Positions 9,194 through 19,130 of a stretch of 64,000 nucleotides of DNA are shown here, one piece after another. The stretch's first letter is position 1. Every line of letters starts with the position of its first letter. The stretch is from the NCBI GenBank assembly GCA_024919175.1, contig CP103804.1:682001-746000 (forward strand). Direction: 5' to 3'. The translations under genes and the position numbers were made by a program. The notes beneath the pieces were generated by a model. It did not search any database, was not told the origin of the DNA, and worked only from the letters and a program-made list of their open reading frames with translations. This stretch comes from Clostridioides difficile. GTDB lineage: Bacteria > Bacillota > Clostridia > Peptostreptococcales > Peptostreptococcaceae.

Positions 9194-9754
9194 ATGTACG
9201 TAGTAGTAGGGTTAGGAAATCCAGGAAAAAAATACGAAAAGACTAGACATAACGTTGGATTTGATGTCATAGATATTCTTGCAAAAGAATACAGCATTAG
9301 TGTTACTAAAATAAAACATAAAGCCTTAATTGGTGAAGGTAGAGTAGGTACTGAAAAAGTACTACTAGTAAAACCACAAACTTATATGAATTTAAGTGGA
9401 GAAACATTAATAGATATATATAAATATTATAAGGTAGACTTAAATAATATAGTAGTAGTGTATGATGATATAGATTTAGATGTTGGAAAGATACGCATAA
9501 GAAAAAAAGGAAGTGGTGGTACTCATAATGGAATGAAATCTATAACGAAGTGTTTAGGTTCAAATGATTTCCCAAGAGTGAGAGTAGGTGTATCTAAGCC
9601 AGAAATTGGCCAAGACTTAGCAGACTTTGTGCTTTCTAGATTTAGAAAAGAAGAATCTGATTATATAAATGAAGCACTAGAAAAAGCGGCGTGTGCTGTT
9701 GACTCAATAATAAGAGAAAATATAGACATGTCTATGAACAAATACAATGGATAG
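9194..9754 (+). CDS. pth: Peptidyl-tRNA hydrolase
   Basis: Cytosolic enzyme releasing peptides from peptidyl-tRNAs that drop off ribosomes. Signature GLGNPGKKYEKTRHNVGFDV at the N-terminus includes the catalytic His (residue 20) and Asn; the YMNLSGE and YDDIDLDVGKIRIR motifs follow. 186 residues, the normal length. SD aggaggt 7 bases before ATG. Sits 16 bp before mfd, the pth-mfd order common in Bacillota. Confidence 0.97.
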   Translation: MYVVVGLGNPGKKYEKTRHNVGFDVIDILAKEYSISVTKIKHKALIGEGRVGTEKVLLVKPQTYMNLSGETLIDIYKYYKVDLNNIVVVYDDIDLDVGKIRIRKKGSGGTHNGMKSITKCLGSNDFPRVRVGVSKPEIGQDLADFVLSRFRKEESDYINEALEKAACAVDSIIRENIDMSMNKYNG

Positions 9755-9770
9755 TGAGAGGGAGATTTAA

Positions 9771-12700
9771 ATGAATGATGTTTTTTTATATCCTTTGCAG
9801 AACTCAAAAGAGTATAAATATATAATAAACTGCATAAAAAATACAAAAGGCTCATTATTGGTTAATGGACTTTTACCAGTACAAAAACCTCATATATCAT
9901 ATTCTATGTTTAATGATTTGTCACGACAAATGATTTTCGTCACAAGTAGTGATTTAGAAGCAAAAAAAGTATATGAAGATTTAAATTTTTATGTTGGGGA
10001 TAAGGTCGAATATTTAGGATTTCAAGATATTTACTTTTATCATTTAGATGCAAAGGACAGAAACGAAGAAGCGAAAAAATTAAAGGTATTGTTAAAACTA
10101 GCAAAGAAAGAAAAAATAATTTTAGTTACTTCTATTGAAGCAGTTTTAAGAAAATATATACCAAAACAAGTTTTACTTGATAGTGTATCTCACTACAAAG
10201 TGGGGGATAGTTTAAATTTAGAAAAATTAACTGAGAAATTAGTTTCTTTAGGATATGAAAGAGTTTCAAAAATAGAGGGGTTTGGTCAATTTAGTATAAG
10301 AGGTGGAATTATTGATGTATTCTCACTTGAGTATACAAATCCGATTCGTATGGAATTATTTGATGATGAGATAGATTCCATACGAACTTTTGACGTATTT
10401 TCTCAAAAATCAATTGATAAGTTACAACAATTCTCTATAACCCCTTCAAGAGAATTTATTTATCCAGAAAAAACTACAGATGCATTAGTTAGATTAAAAA
10501 AAGAAACAACTAAAAATACTGATGAAGGAACTTTTCAAAATATAGAATATATATCAAGTAAGACTTATTTTGAAGGTGTAGAAAACTATATAGATTATAT
10601 CTATCCAGAAGAAAACAAAAGTATATTTACTTATCTAGCAGATGATGCAATAGTATTTATCAATGATATAACAAGACTTAAGGAAAGATGTGAAAATTAC
10701 TTAAATGAGTTTAGAGAAAATTATAAATTAAACCTTGAAAGAGGTTTGGCTATTAAAAATCAAGGAAAATTATTATACCATTATACAGATTTGGAGTATC
10801 TAGTAAAAGACAAGTCCGTAGTCTTAAATTCACTATTACCAAAGTCTATAAATAACTTTTCTGTAAAATCCATAATAAATTTTGAAAGTAGAGAAGTACC
10901 TACATTTAATGGAAAAGTAGACTTACTTATAGAAGAATTAAATCGGCTGAAGTACAATGGCTATAAAATAATTTTGGCTACAAATACATTGGAAAGAGCA
11001 AATAAATTACGAAAAGATTTATTGGATAAAGGCTTAGAAACGACTGTTTCTAAAGATAGAGATATTGAAATTAAATCTTCTCAAATTGTAATTGCACCTG
11101 CACATATAAATAGTGGTTTTCAGTATAAATCTATAAAATTTGTTGTAATAACAGATAATGAAATGATAGGTGTTTATAAAAGAGCCTCTAAGACTACTAA
11201 TAAAAAAGCCAAAAAAGGAAAGAAAATAGAGTCATTTTTAGATTTAAGCGTTGGAGATTATGTAGTACATGAAAATAGTGGTGTAGGTAGATACACAGGA
11301 ATTGAACAAATTACAGTTAATGCTATCAAAAAAGATTACATGAAAATAGTTTACCAAGGTGGAGATAATTTATATGTACCAATAGACCAGATGGATAAAG
11401 TACAAAAATATATTGGTGCAGAGGTAGAAAAAGTTAAGTTAAATAAGCTTGGAACTAATGAGTGGACAAAGGCAAAGGCAAAAGTCAAAAAAGAAATTGA
11501 AGATATGACAAAGGACCTAATTGAACTCTATGCAAAGCGTGAAAAGATACAAGGGTATAAGTTTTCAAAAGATACACCTTGGCAGGCAGAGTTTGAATCC
11601 TTGTTTCCATATCAAGAAACAGAAGACCAGTTAAAAGCAATAGAGGAAACTAAAAGTGATATGGAATCAAGTAAAGTAATGGATAGACTTGTCTGTGGAG
11701 ATGTTGGCTATGGAAAAACAGAAGTAGCAATTAGAAGCATTTTTAAGGCATGTATGGACCAAAAACAGGTTGCAGTATTAGTTCCAACAACAATACTAGC
11801 TCAACAACATTACAATACATTTAAAGAAAGGTTTGAAAATTATCCTTTAAGAGTGGAAGTTTTAAGTAGATTCAAGACTCCAAAGCAACAAAAGCAGATT
11901 ATTGAAGATGCTAAAAAAGGGTTAGTAGATATTCTAATTGGTACTCATAGAATAATATCTAAAGATATAAATTTACCAAACTTGGGTCTTGTAGTTATTG
12001 ATGAGGAACAAAGATTTGGTGTAAAACACAAAGAAGCTTTAAAGAAAATTAAATCTACAGTAGACGTGCTTACACTTTCAGCAACTCCTATACCAAGAAC
12101 TCTACATATGTCTTTAAGTGGGATAAGAGATATGAGTGTTATAGAAGAACCACCACAAGAAAGACACCCTGTAATAACATATGTTACTGAGAGTAAGGAA
12201 AGCGTAATTCAAGATGAAATAGAAAGAGAATTAAGCAGAGGTGGACAGGTATTCTTCGTATACAATCGAGTTGAGCATATTGAAGAAATGGCAAGTATGA
12301 TTCAAAAGCTTGTGCCAGATGCTAGAGTAGCTGTTGCACATGGAAGAATGACTTCTAAATCACTAGAAAATATAATCTTAGGATTTTTAAATAAAGACTA
12401 TGATGTGCTAGTATGTACTACAATAATAGAAACAGGTATGGATATATCCAATGCAAATACCATGATTATATACGATGCAGATAAAATGGGATTAGCTCAG
12501 TTATATCAGTTAAGAGGTAGGGTTGGAAGAAGTTCCAGACAAGGATATGCATATCTCATGTATGAAAAAGATAAGACTTTAAGTGAAATAGCAGAAAAAA
12601 GACTAAAGGCTATTAGAGAATTTACAGAATTTGGCTCAGGATTTAAAATAGCGATGAGAGACCTTGAAATCAGAGGGGCTGGAAATATTTTAGGCTCTCA

Positions 12701-13157
12701 ACAACATGGTCATATGGCAGTGATAGGTTATGATTTATATGTTAAAATGCTTAACGATGCAATTAAAAAGGTTAAAGGTGAACCTATTGTTGAAGAAATT
12801 GATGTTGAAATAGATTTAAGTGTAAATGCATATATTCCAGACAATTATATTAAGGATGAACTGATTAAGATTGAAATGTATAAGAAAATTGCTTCTATTG
12901 AAAATAGGGAAGATATGTTGGATATACAAGAAGAGCTTGAAGATAGATTCTCTGATATACCTAAACCAGTACAAACACTACTTACAATAGCTTATATAAA
13001 ATCGTTGTGTAAGATATTAAAAATAGAAAAAATTAGACAAGTAAAAGATGAAATATTATTAGTTCCAATAACAAAGTATAGAACTAAACAAAAAATAGGT
13101 TATAATATAGTTACAGAATTAGAAGAACTGTTAGAAAAAATGTGCAAGGTTAAATAA
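9771..13157 (+). CDS. mfd: Transcription-repair coupling factor Mfd
   Basis: DNA translocase of 1128 residues that dislodges RNA polymerase stalled at lesions and recruits UvrA. N-terminal UvrB-homology module (about 1-340), RNA polymerase interaction domain (around SVGDYVVHENSGVGRYTG), translocase core with Walker A GDVGYGKT at residues 643-650, DEEQ box (VVIDEEQRFG) and the TRG/motif VI region (QLRGRVGRSS), and a C-terminal domain that masks UvrA binding. Full family length, no disruption. Confidence 0.98.
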   Translation: MNDVFLYPLQNSKEYKYIINCIKNTKGSLLVNGLLPVQKPHISYSMFNDLSRQMIFVTSSDLEAKKVYEDLNFYVGDKVEYLGFQDIYFYHLDAKDRNEEAKKLKVLLKLAKKEKIILVTSIEAVLRKYIPKQVLLDSVSHYKVGDSLNLEKLTEKLVSLGYERVSKIEGFGQFSIRGGIIDVFSLEYTNPIRMELFDDEIDSIRTFDVFSQKSIDKLQQFSITPSREFIYPEKTTDALVRLKKETTKNTDEGTFQNIEYISSKTYFEGVENYIDYIYPEENKSIFTYLADDAIVFINDITRLKERCENYLNEFRENYKLNLERGLAIKNQGKLLYHYTDLEYLVKDKSVVLNSLLPKSINNFSVKSIINFESREVPTFNGKVDLLIEELNRLKYNGYKIILATNTLERANKLRKDLLDKGLETTVSKDRDIEIKSSQIVIAPAHINSGFQYKSIKFVVITDNEMIGVYKRASKTTNKKAKKGKKIESFLDLSVGDYVVHENSGVGRYTGIEQITVNAIKKDYMKIVYQGGDNLYVPIDQMDKVQKYIGAEVEKVKLNKLGTNEWTKAKAKVKKEIEDMTKDLIELYAKREKIQGYKFSKDTPWQAEFESLFPYQETEDQLKAIEETKSDMESSKVMDRLVCGDVGYGKTEVAIRSIFKACMDQKQVAVLVPTTILAQQHYNTFKERFENYPLRVEVLSRFKTPKQQKQIIEDAKKGLVDILIGTHRIISKDINLPNLGLVVIDEEQRFGVKHKEALKKIKSTVDVLTLSATPIPRTLHMSLSGIRDMSVIEEPPQERHPVITYVTESKESVIQDEIERELSRGGQVFFVYNRVEHIEEMASMIQKLVPDARVAVAHGRMTSKSLENIILGFLNKDYDVLVCTTIIETGMDISNANTMIIYDADKMGLAQLYQLRGRVGRSSRQGYAYLMYEKDKTLSEIAEKRLKAIREFTEFGSGFKIAMRDLEIRGAGNILGSQQHGHMAVIGYDLYVKMLNDAIKKVKGEPIVEEIDVEIDLSVNAYIPDNYIKDELIKIEMYKKIASIENREDMLDIQEELEDRFSDIPKPVQTLLTIAYIKSLCKILKIEKIRQVKDEILLVPITKYRTKQKIGYNIVTELEELLEKMCKVK

Positions 13158-13187
13158 CTTGTAAATTTAAGAAGGGATGTTTTAAAT

Positions 13188-14183
13188 TTGAAAAAAGTAA
13201 TAACGTTAGTAATAGCTATGATAGTTGTAGTATCAATAACAGCTTGTAGCGCAAGCACAGATGGAACTGTAGCAACAGTAAATGGTACAAAAATATCATC
13301 AGATGAATTTAAAAAAACTATAGCTCTTTATAAAGATTCTATGGAGCAAACTTACGGAAAAGATATATGGGATAAAGAAGTTGAAAAAGGAGTAAAGTAT
13401 AAGGACAAGTTTAAAGACTTAATTCTTGAACAACTTATAACTACAGAAGTTATATATTCACAAGCTAAAAAAGATAACTTACTTCCTAAAAAAGAAGATG
13501 TTGAAAAAAGTTTTAAAGATTTAAAAGATGCTATGAGTAAAGATGAAAAATATAAAGAGCAACTTGAAAAATTAGGTATAGATGATACATTTTTAAAAGA
13601 CCAACAAGAAAAAGATTTAGCTATGCAAAACTATCAAGCTAATTTTACTAAAGAAACTAAAATATCAGATGAAGAAATGAAAAAATACTATGATACACAT
13701 AAAGATGAATTCAAAAAAGATGAGGTAGAAGCTTCTCATATTTTATTAAAAACAGTAGATGACAACAATAAGCCACTTTCAGATGAGAAAAAGGCAGAAG
13801 CTAAGAAAAAAGCTGAAGAAGCACTTAAAGAAGTTAAATCAGGTGAAGATTTTGCAAAGGTTGCAAAGAAATATTCACAAGATGCTTCAGCAAGTGATGG
13901 TGGTAAATTAGGATTCTTCTCAAGAGGTCAAATGGTTGCTGAATTTGAAGAAGCAGCATTTTCTATGAAAAAGGGTGAAATATCTGACTTAGTTGAAACT
14001 CAATATGGATACCATATAATCAAAGTAACAGACAAAGTAAATGAACAAACACCATTTGAAGATTCTAAAGAAACTATAAAAGAACAATTACTAAAAAATA
14101 AATATCAAGAGAAAATAGAAAAATTAACTAAAGAGGCTAAAGTAGAAAAAGATGAAAAAATAATAAATACAATCACAATTTAA
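13188..14183 (+). CDS. prsA: PrsA-like lipoprotein foldase (parvulin peptidyl-prolyl isomerase)
   Basis: Exported lipoprotein with signal peptide and lipobox ending ITAC at about residue 20, an N-terminal SurA-like helical region and a PpiC/parvulin domain (about residues 175-275; EASHILLKTVDD at its start and SQYGYHIIKV-like end). Catalyses proline isomerisation in secreted proteins at the outer face of the membrane. TTG start with SD aaggg. A strong terminator follows directly. C. difficile has several such foldases, so the symbol denotes the family. Confidence 0.92.
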   Translation: MKKVITLVIAMIVVVSITACSASTDGTVATVNGTKISSDEFKKTIALYKDSMEQTYGKDIWDKEVEKGVKYKDKFKDLILEQLITTEVIYSQAKKDNLLPKKEDVEKSFKDLKDAMSKDEKYKEQLEKLGIDDTFLKDQQEKDLAMQNYQANFTKETKISDEEMKKYYDTHKDEFKKDEVEASHILLKTVDDNNKPLSDEKKAEAKKKAEEALKEVKSGEDFAKVAKKYSQDASASDGGKLGFFSRGQMVAEFEEAAFSMKKGEISDLVETQYGYHIIKVTDKVNEQTPFEDSKETIKEQLLKNKYQEKIEKLTKEAKVEKDEKIINTITI

Positions 14184-14207
14184 AAACTAAAAAATAGTAA
14201 TATGCTT

Positions 14208-14243
14208 AAAAAAGCTATATCTGGAGAAGATATAGCTTTTTTT
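14208..14243 (+). terminator. Intrinsic terminator after prsA
   Basis: Perfect inverted repeat AAAGCTATATCT/AGATATAGCTTT with a short loop, followed by a T run. Confidence 0.9.
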
Positions 14244-14305
14244 GTATATTTTTCTTAACAATGGTAAAAATAAACTTAAAGTAATTTATGGAGGGATTAA
14301 AAAAT

Positions 14306-14845
14306 ATGAAAGCAACAGGTATAGTTAGAAGAATAGATGATCTTGGAAGGGTAGTTATCCCAAAGGAAATAAGAAAGACATTAAGAATTAGAGAAGGAGA
14401 TCCTTTAGAGATATTCACAGCAAAAGATGGAGAAGTCATACTTAAAAAATACTCTCCAATAGGAGAATTAAATGAATTCTCTCAAGAATATGCTGAAACA
14501 TTAGCAGAAGTACTAGGATATGGTGTATTAATAACAGATTTAGATTCTATAATAGCTGTATCTAAACTTCCTAAAAAAGATTATAAAGAAAAAAGTATAA
14601 GTGATGAGTTAGAAGCAATAATAAGTGAAAGAACAGTAAAATACTCAAAAGATAAAAATATTTTACCTTTATTTAAAGAAGACCAAAAGGAATATATTAG
14701 TCAAGTTATCATGCCTATAATTAGTGCATCTGGTGACTGTATAGGTTCGATTGTAGTTGTTTCAAAAGATAAAGATACAATTGCAGAAAGTGAAGAAAAA
14801 TCTTTAAAAATAGCTGCTAACTTTTTAGGAAAACAAGTTCAATAA
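14306..14845 (+). CDS. spoVT: Stage V sporulation regulator SpoVT
   Basis: Transcription factor of the AbrB family acting late in the forespore, modulating sigma-G genes. N-terminal swapped-hairpin AbrB DNA-binding domain (MKATGIVRRIDDLGRVVIPK, residues 1-50) and a C-terminal GAF-like domain (about 55-178). 179 residues, normal length. ATG at 14306 preferred over the upstream ATG at 14288 because gagggat (14291-14297) gives the SD. Terminators on both sides indicate a monocistronic unit. Confidence 0.95.
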   Translation: MKATGIVRRIDDLGRVVIPKEIRKTLRIREGDPLEIFTAKDGEVILKKYSPIGELNEFSQEYAETLAEVLGYGVLITDLDSIIAVSKLPKKDYKEKSISDELEAIISERTVKYSKDKNILPLFKEDQKEYISQVIMPIISASGDCIGSIVVVSKDKDTIAESEEKSLKIAANFLGKQVQ

Positions 14846-14854
14846 TTTTATCAT

Positions 14855-14880
14855 AAAGACCTTTTACGTGAAGGTCTTTT
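14855..14880 (+). terminator. Intrinsic terminator after spoVT
   Basis: AAAGACCTT/AAGGTCTTT stem with a 7-8 base loop and a T-rich end. Confidence 0.85.
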
Positions 14881-14964
14881 GAAGTTTTTGTTTAAAATAT
14901 TGAATATAGCATTAAAAATATGGTATATTAAAGTTTGTTATATAAACAGTATGGAGGTTATGTT

Positions 14965-16578
14965 ATGAACAATAACAAAAACAAAGACTCCTTTTTAAAA
15001 GGAGCCCTTATACTTGGGCTAGCAGGTGTAATCGTAAAAATAATGGGTGGATTTTTTAGAATTCCCCTTGGGAACATGATTGGTTCAGAAGGAATGGGAT
15101 ACTATCAGGCTGCATATCCTGTGTACACTCTATTTTTAACATTAGCTACTGCTGGATTCCCAACAGCTGTGGCAAAATTGGTTTCGGAAAAAGTTGCTAT
15201 TGGAAATTATAAAGGTGCAAATAAGATATTTAAAGTATCGCATACAGTTTTATTTATAACTGGTATAATATCATTTTGTATATTGTTTTTTGGAGCCGAC
15301 TACATAGTAACAAACATAATGAAAAATCCTGGTGCATTGTACTCTATGAAAGCTATTGCTCCAGCTTTATTATTTGTTCCAGCGATGTCAGCATATAGAG
15401 GATATTTTCAAGGTAGACAAGACATGACTAAGATTGCTGTGTCTCAAGTTGCAGAGCAATTTTTTAGAGTTGTATTAGGTCTTACTTTGGCTTATTTACT
15501 TATGAAAAGTTTTGGGCAAACTTTAGGAGCAGCAGGTGCTATATCAGGAGCTACAATAGGTTCAGTAGCATCTATGATTTATCTGATATTTGCTTATATG
15601 TTAGGAAGAAGAGAACGTAGAGCTGAGATAGATGCAAGTCAAAGGTTCAAGGATGAACAAGTTTCTTATATCTTTAAAAAGCTTTTAACAGTTGCTATTC
15701 CGATAACAATAGGTGCATCAGTAATGCCACTTGTAAATATGATAGATAATGTTATTGTAATAAGAAGACTTATGGAGGCAGGCTTTACATATAAAGTAGC
15801 AAATTCAATGTTTGGTCAATTGACAGGTATGGCGATGGCAACAATAAATTTACCAGCCGTTATAACAACTGCAATGAGTATGAGCTTAGTTCCAGCTATT
15901 TCTAAAGCATATGCATTAGGCAATAAATCAAAGGCTAGAAAAGACACTAAAAGTGCTGTTAAGGTGACTTTACTTATAGTATTACCTTGCGCATTTGGTA
16001 TGGCATCATTAGCAATACCAATAATGGGTCTTTTATTTCCACATGAGCCATCATCTGTAGGAACTATCTTGTTTACTCTTACTCCATGTGTATTGTTCTT
16101 AGGATTAATACAAACATTGACAGGTATAATTCAAGGAATGGGAAAACCAATAGTTCCCGTAATTGCTTTATGTGTGGGTATGCTATGTAAGATTGTTATA
16201 AGTTATACATTGACAGGTATACCAGATATTAACGTATTAGGTTCAGCTTTTGGAACAGTTACAGCATACTTTGTGGCAGCTATGATTAACTTATTATATG
16301 TTAAAAAGTATATGAATGTAAAATTTCCTAAGAAGGAATTTATAATAAAACCATTTATAACAGTTATGACAATGTTTATAATGGTTAAGTTAAGTTATGG
16401 TGCTTTAGTTGGATTATTAGGCAATAGTCTATCTACAATAATCGCAATAGGTGTTGGTGGGATTGTATATGTAGTAGTTATACTTGGAATAGGTGGAATT
16501 AAAAAAGAAGAGATATTAACTATGCCAAAAGGTGATAAATTATATAAATTGTTAAAAAAAGTTAAACTTATAAGATAA
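14965..16578 (+). CDS. MurJ/SpoVB-like polysaccharide flippase
   Basis: Polytopic MOP-superfamily protein of 537 residues with about 14 membrane helices. N-terminal FLKGALILGLAGVIVKIMGG and RIPLGNMIGSEGMGYYQ are typical of the SpoVB/MurJ branch, which moves lipid-linked cell-wall or cortex precursors across the membrane. The B. subtilis relative next to mazG/yabN is yabM (spoVB-like), and the same order occurs here, supporting orthology with that locus. ATG 14965 has SD ggaggtt; the upstream ATG at 14935 does not. Substrate not inferable from sequence. Confidence 0.88.
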   Translation: MNNNKNKDSFLKGALILGLAGVIVKIMGGFFRIPLGNMIGSEGMGYYQAAYPVYTLFLTLATAGFPTAVAKLVSEKVAIGNYKGANKIFKVSHTVLFITGIISFCILFFGADYIVTNIMKNPGALYSMKAIAPALLFVPAMSAYRGYFQGRQDMTKIAVSQVAEQFFRVVLGLTLAYLLMKSFGQTLGAAGAISGATIGSVASMIYLIFAYMLGRRERRAEIDASQRFKDEQVSYIFKKLLTVAIPITIGASVMPLVNMIDNVIVIRRLMEAGFTYKVANSMFGQLTGMAMATINLPAVITTAMSMSLVPAISKAYALGNKSKARKDTKSAVKVTLLIVLPCAFGMASLAIPIMGLLFPHEPSSVGTILFTLTPCVLFLGLIQTLTGIIQGMGKPIVPVIALCVGMLCKIVISYTLTGIPDINVLGSAFGTVTAYFVAAMINLLYVKKYMNVKFPKKEFIIKPFITVMTMFIMVKLSYGALVGLLGNSLSTIIAIGVGGIVYVVVILGIGGIKKEEILTMPKGDKLYKLLKKVKLIR

Positions 16579-16594
16579 TATAGGAATATATATG

Positions 16595-16637
16595 CAAATA
16601 AAGGAAATACTATACAAATAGTAAAGCTCCTTATTTG
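16595..16637 (+). terminator. Hairpin after the flippase gene
   Basis: CAAATAAAGGA pairs with TCCTTATTTG (one bulged A). The following sequence is AT rich but has no strong T run, so terminator function is only probable. Confidence 0.5.
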
Positions 16638-16684
16638 TATAACAATATAAAAATAAAGTGAAATTTGCTAATGGGAGTGATGTT

Positions 16685-18133
16685 ATGGGTAAGATAAGTA
16701 TTGTAGGGCTTGGACCAGGAGACTATTCTCTTATAAGCCAAGGTGTACTGGAATCTTTAAAAAATAGCCCTAGAGTCTTTTTTAGAACAGAGAAACATCC
16801 AATAATTGATAAGCTTAAAGAAACTATACAATACACTTCTTTAGATTATTTTTATGAAAATGAGGAAAACTTTGAGAGTGTTTACTTAAAAATATCTAAA
16901 TTTGTTATAGAAGAATCTACAAAAGGTGATTTAGTATATGCGGTTCCTGGTCATCCAAGAGTCGCAGAAAAGACTGTAAGTATAATAGAGAGACTTGCCA
17001 ATGAAAAGCACATAAAAGTGGAGATAGTACCTTCTATGAGCTTTGTAGACGCTATGTTTAACTATTTAGCTATAGACCCATCTGATGGATTTAAGTTGAT
17101 AGATGCTTTTGAGATAGAAAATTCATATATAGATTTAGATACAAGTATGATAATAACTCAAGTGTATGATAAATTTATAGCATCAAATGTAAAGTTGAAA
17201 CTTATGGAATATTATGACTATAATCAAGAAATATGTATAGTAAATGGAGCAGGTGTCAAAGATTTAGAAAGTAAAAAGTTTATAAAATTATGTGAATTAG
17301 ACAGAAATGAAAACTTTTTTGACTATTTAACTAGCTTATATATACCCAAAAGTTCTAAAAAGATGTATAATACAGTACATGACTTAGAAATAATAGTTAA
17401 TACATTAAGAAGTCCATCTGGATGTGAATGGGATAAAAAACAAACACATCAATCATTAAAAAATTCTGTTATAGAGGAAGCATATGAACTTTGTAATGCA
17501 ATTGATAATAATGATATAGATGAAATGGTAGAAGAGCTAGGAGATGTTCTTTTACAAGTTATATTCCACTGTCAGATAGGTAATGAGGAAGGCTACTTTG
17601 ATTTAAAAGAAGTGGTAAATGGTATATGCAAAAAATTAATTCATAGACATCCTCATATATTTAATGGTGTAAAACTAGATATGTCTAAGTTTGAAAAAAC
17701 TTGGGAAGAGCTAAAGAAAGAAGAAAAGGGCGAAAGCACTGTAACAGATGGCCTTAGAAGAATACCAAAACATTTACCAGCTCTTATGAAGGCTAGTAAA
17801 GTTCAACATAAAGCAGCTCTTGTTGGCTTTGATTGGGACAATGTAGAAGATGTATTTAAAAAAATTGAAGAAGAATATCAGGAATTACTTGACGAACACA
17901 GGGTCGGGAATATAAAATACATAAAGGAAGAACTAGGCGATTTATTATTTTCGATAGTAAATCTAGCTAGATTTTTAGACATAGACTCAGGAGAAGCCTT
18001 GAACTGTACTACAGATAAATTCATAAATAGATTTGAGTTTGTAGAAAAAAGTGCAATGAATTTAAATAGAAAATTAGAAGACATGACACTTGAAGAGATG
18101 GATGAATTTTGGAATCAGGCTAAAAAACAATAA
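16685..18133 (+). CDS. mazG: Tetrapyrrole methylase-like/MazG fusion nucleotide pyrophosphohydrolase (YabN type)
   Basis: Two-part protein: an N-terminal SAM-dependent tetrapyrrole-methylase-like domain (residues 1 to about 220; IVGLGPGDYSLIS at the start, VPGHPRVAE) and a C-terminal MazG domain (about 235-480) with metal-binding acidic motifs EEAYEL and EELGDVLLQV repeated in a second half (EEEYQELLDEH, EELGDLLFSIVN). MazG hydrolyses non-canonical NTPs to NMP and PPi. ATG 16685 follows SD gggagtga. Located upstream of hupA and rqcP as in Bacillus. Confidence 0.93.
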   Translation: MGKISIVGLGPGDYSLISQGVLESLKNSPRVFFRTEKHPIIDKLKETIQYTSLDYFYENEENFESVYLKISKFVIEESTKGDLVYAVPGHPRVAEKTVSIIERLANEKHIKVEIVPSMSFVDAMFNYLAIDPSDGFKLIDAFEIENSYIDLDTSMIITQVYDKFIASNVKLKLMEYYDYNQEICIVNGAGVKDLESKKFIKLCELDRNENFFDYLTSLYIPKSSKKMYNTVHDLEIIVNTLRSPSGCEWDKKQTHQSLKNSVIEEAYELCNAIDNNDIDEMVEELGDVLLQVIFHCQIGNEEGYFDLKEVVNGICKKLIHRHPHIFNGVKLDMSKFEKTWEELKKEEKGESTVTDGLRRIPKHLPALMKASKVQHKAALVGFDWDNVEDVFKKIEEEYQELLDEHRVGNIKYIKEELGDLLFSIVNLARFLDIDSGEALNCTTDKFINRFEFVEKSAMNLNRKLEDMTLEEMDEFWNQAKKQ

Positions 18134-18221
18134 AATTGTGGAAGGAAATTTGTCAAAAATCTAGAACTTTTATCAGAAAGATAGGAGTCTATATTATAAA
18201 CATTTTTAGGAGGTAAATATC

Positions 18222-18500
18222 GTGAATAAAGCTGAATTAGTATCAAAGATGGCAGAAAAAAGTGGGTTAACAAAGAAGGAAGCAGAGGCTGCGTTAAACG
18301 CATTTATGAGCTCTGTTCAAGATGCACTAGTAAATAATGAAAAAGTTCAATTAGTTGGATTTGGAACATTTGAGACAAGAGAAAGAGCTGCTAGACAAGG
18401 AAGAAATCCAAGAGATCCAGAGCAAATTATAGATATACCAGCTTCTAAAGCACCAGTTTTCAAAGCTGGAAAAGGATTAAAGGATACAATAAATGGATAA
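18222..18500 (+). CDS. hupA: DNA-binding protein HU
   Basis: Small nucleoid protein of 92 residues, full length. Helical N-terminus (MNKAELVSKMAEKSGLTKKE), beta arms with FETRERAARQGRNPRDP and the conserved PASKAPVFKAGKGLKD tail. Dimeric, binds and bends DNA without strong sequence preference. GTG start with a near-perfect SD aggaggt. A strong terminator follows. Confidence 0.97.
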   Translation: MNKAELVSKMAEKSGLTKKEAEAALNAFMSSVQDALVNNEKVQLVGFGTFETRERAARQGRNPRDPEQIIDIPASKAPVFKAGKGLKDTING

Positions 18501-18514
18501 TTAGAAATCTTGTG

Positions 18515-18545
18515 AAAAAGTGTGGATAAATTTGCCACACTTTTT
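18515..18545 (+). terminator. Intrinsic terminator after hupA, containing a DnaA-box match
   Basis: AAAAAGTGTGG/CCACACTTTTT stem with T run. The left arm and loop spell TGTGGATAA (18521-18529), the complement of the consensus DnaA box TTATCCACA. Confidence 0.9.
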
Positions 18546-18571
18546 CTATAGAGCTAAGGAAGGTGATAATT

Positions 18572-18814
18572 ATGAGATTAGATAAGTTTTTAAAAGTATC
18601 TAGGATTATAAAGAGAAGAACTGTTGCTAAAGATGCATGTGATAAAGGAATTGTCACTATAAATGGAAAAGTTGCGAAATCTTCTTCAGAAGTGAATATT
18701 GGAGATACACTAGAAATACAATTTGGAGAGAAGAAGATGAAGCTTAAGATAAATGAAGTAAGAGAGCATGTATTAAAAAATGATGCGAAAGAAATGTACG
18801 AAATTTTAGAATAA
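18572..18814 (+). CDS. rqcP: RqcP/YabO S4-domain protein
   Basis: An 80-residue S4 RNA-binding protein (MRLDKFLKVSRIIKRRTVAK, then GIVTINGKVAKSSSEV). In B. subtilis, RqcP works with RqcH to add C-terminal alanine tails to nascent chains on stalled 50S subunits. ATG 18572 with SD aaggaaggtgat is preferred over an upstream frame start. Gene order mazG-hupA-rqcP-yabP-yabQ-divIC is conserved in spore formers. Confidence 0.93.
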   Translation: MRLDKFLKVSRIIKRRTVAKDACDKGIVTINGKVAKSSSEVNIGDTLEIQFGEKKMKLKINEVREHVLKNDAKEMYEILE

Positions 18815-18875
18815 AATTAATAGTCCTCTAGTATATTAATAGTAGTATTAGTGAAATATTTACTGGGGGGATATT

Positions 18876-19130
18876 ATGGAACAAAACATAACTTTGAAAG
18901 ATAGATCAAAGCTGGTTATTTCAGGAGTTGAGCACATATATTCTTTTAACGATAAAAGAGTAGAGCTTAAAACCTCTGTAGGCGAGATGGTAATTGAAGG
19001 CGAAAATCTAGATATGAGTAAGCTAAGTATAGACGAAAATATAATTAGCATAGATGGAACTATAAATTCTATGGTATATGCAAAGCCTAAAAAGCCACAA
19101 GAAAGTTTTTTGAAAAAGGTATTTAGATAG
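18876..19130 (+). CDS. yabP: Sporulation protein YabP
   Basis: 84-residue YabP/YqfC-family protein (LVISGVEHIYSFNDKRVEL core) required in B. subtilis for normal sporulation, probably in the mother cell. SD is a run of G before the ATG (gggggg at 18864-18869). It stops exactly where yabQ starts (zero spacing), so both are translated together. Confidence 0.93.
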   Translation: MEQNITLKDRSKLVISGVEHIYSFNDKRVELKTSVGEMVIEGENLDMSKLSIDENIISIDGTINSMVYAKPKKPQESFLKKVFR

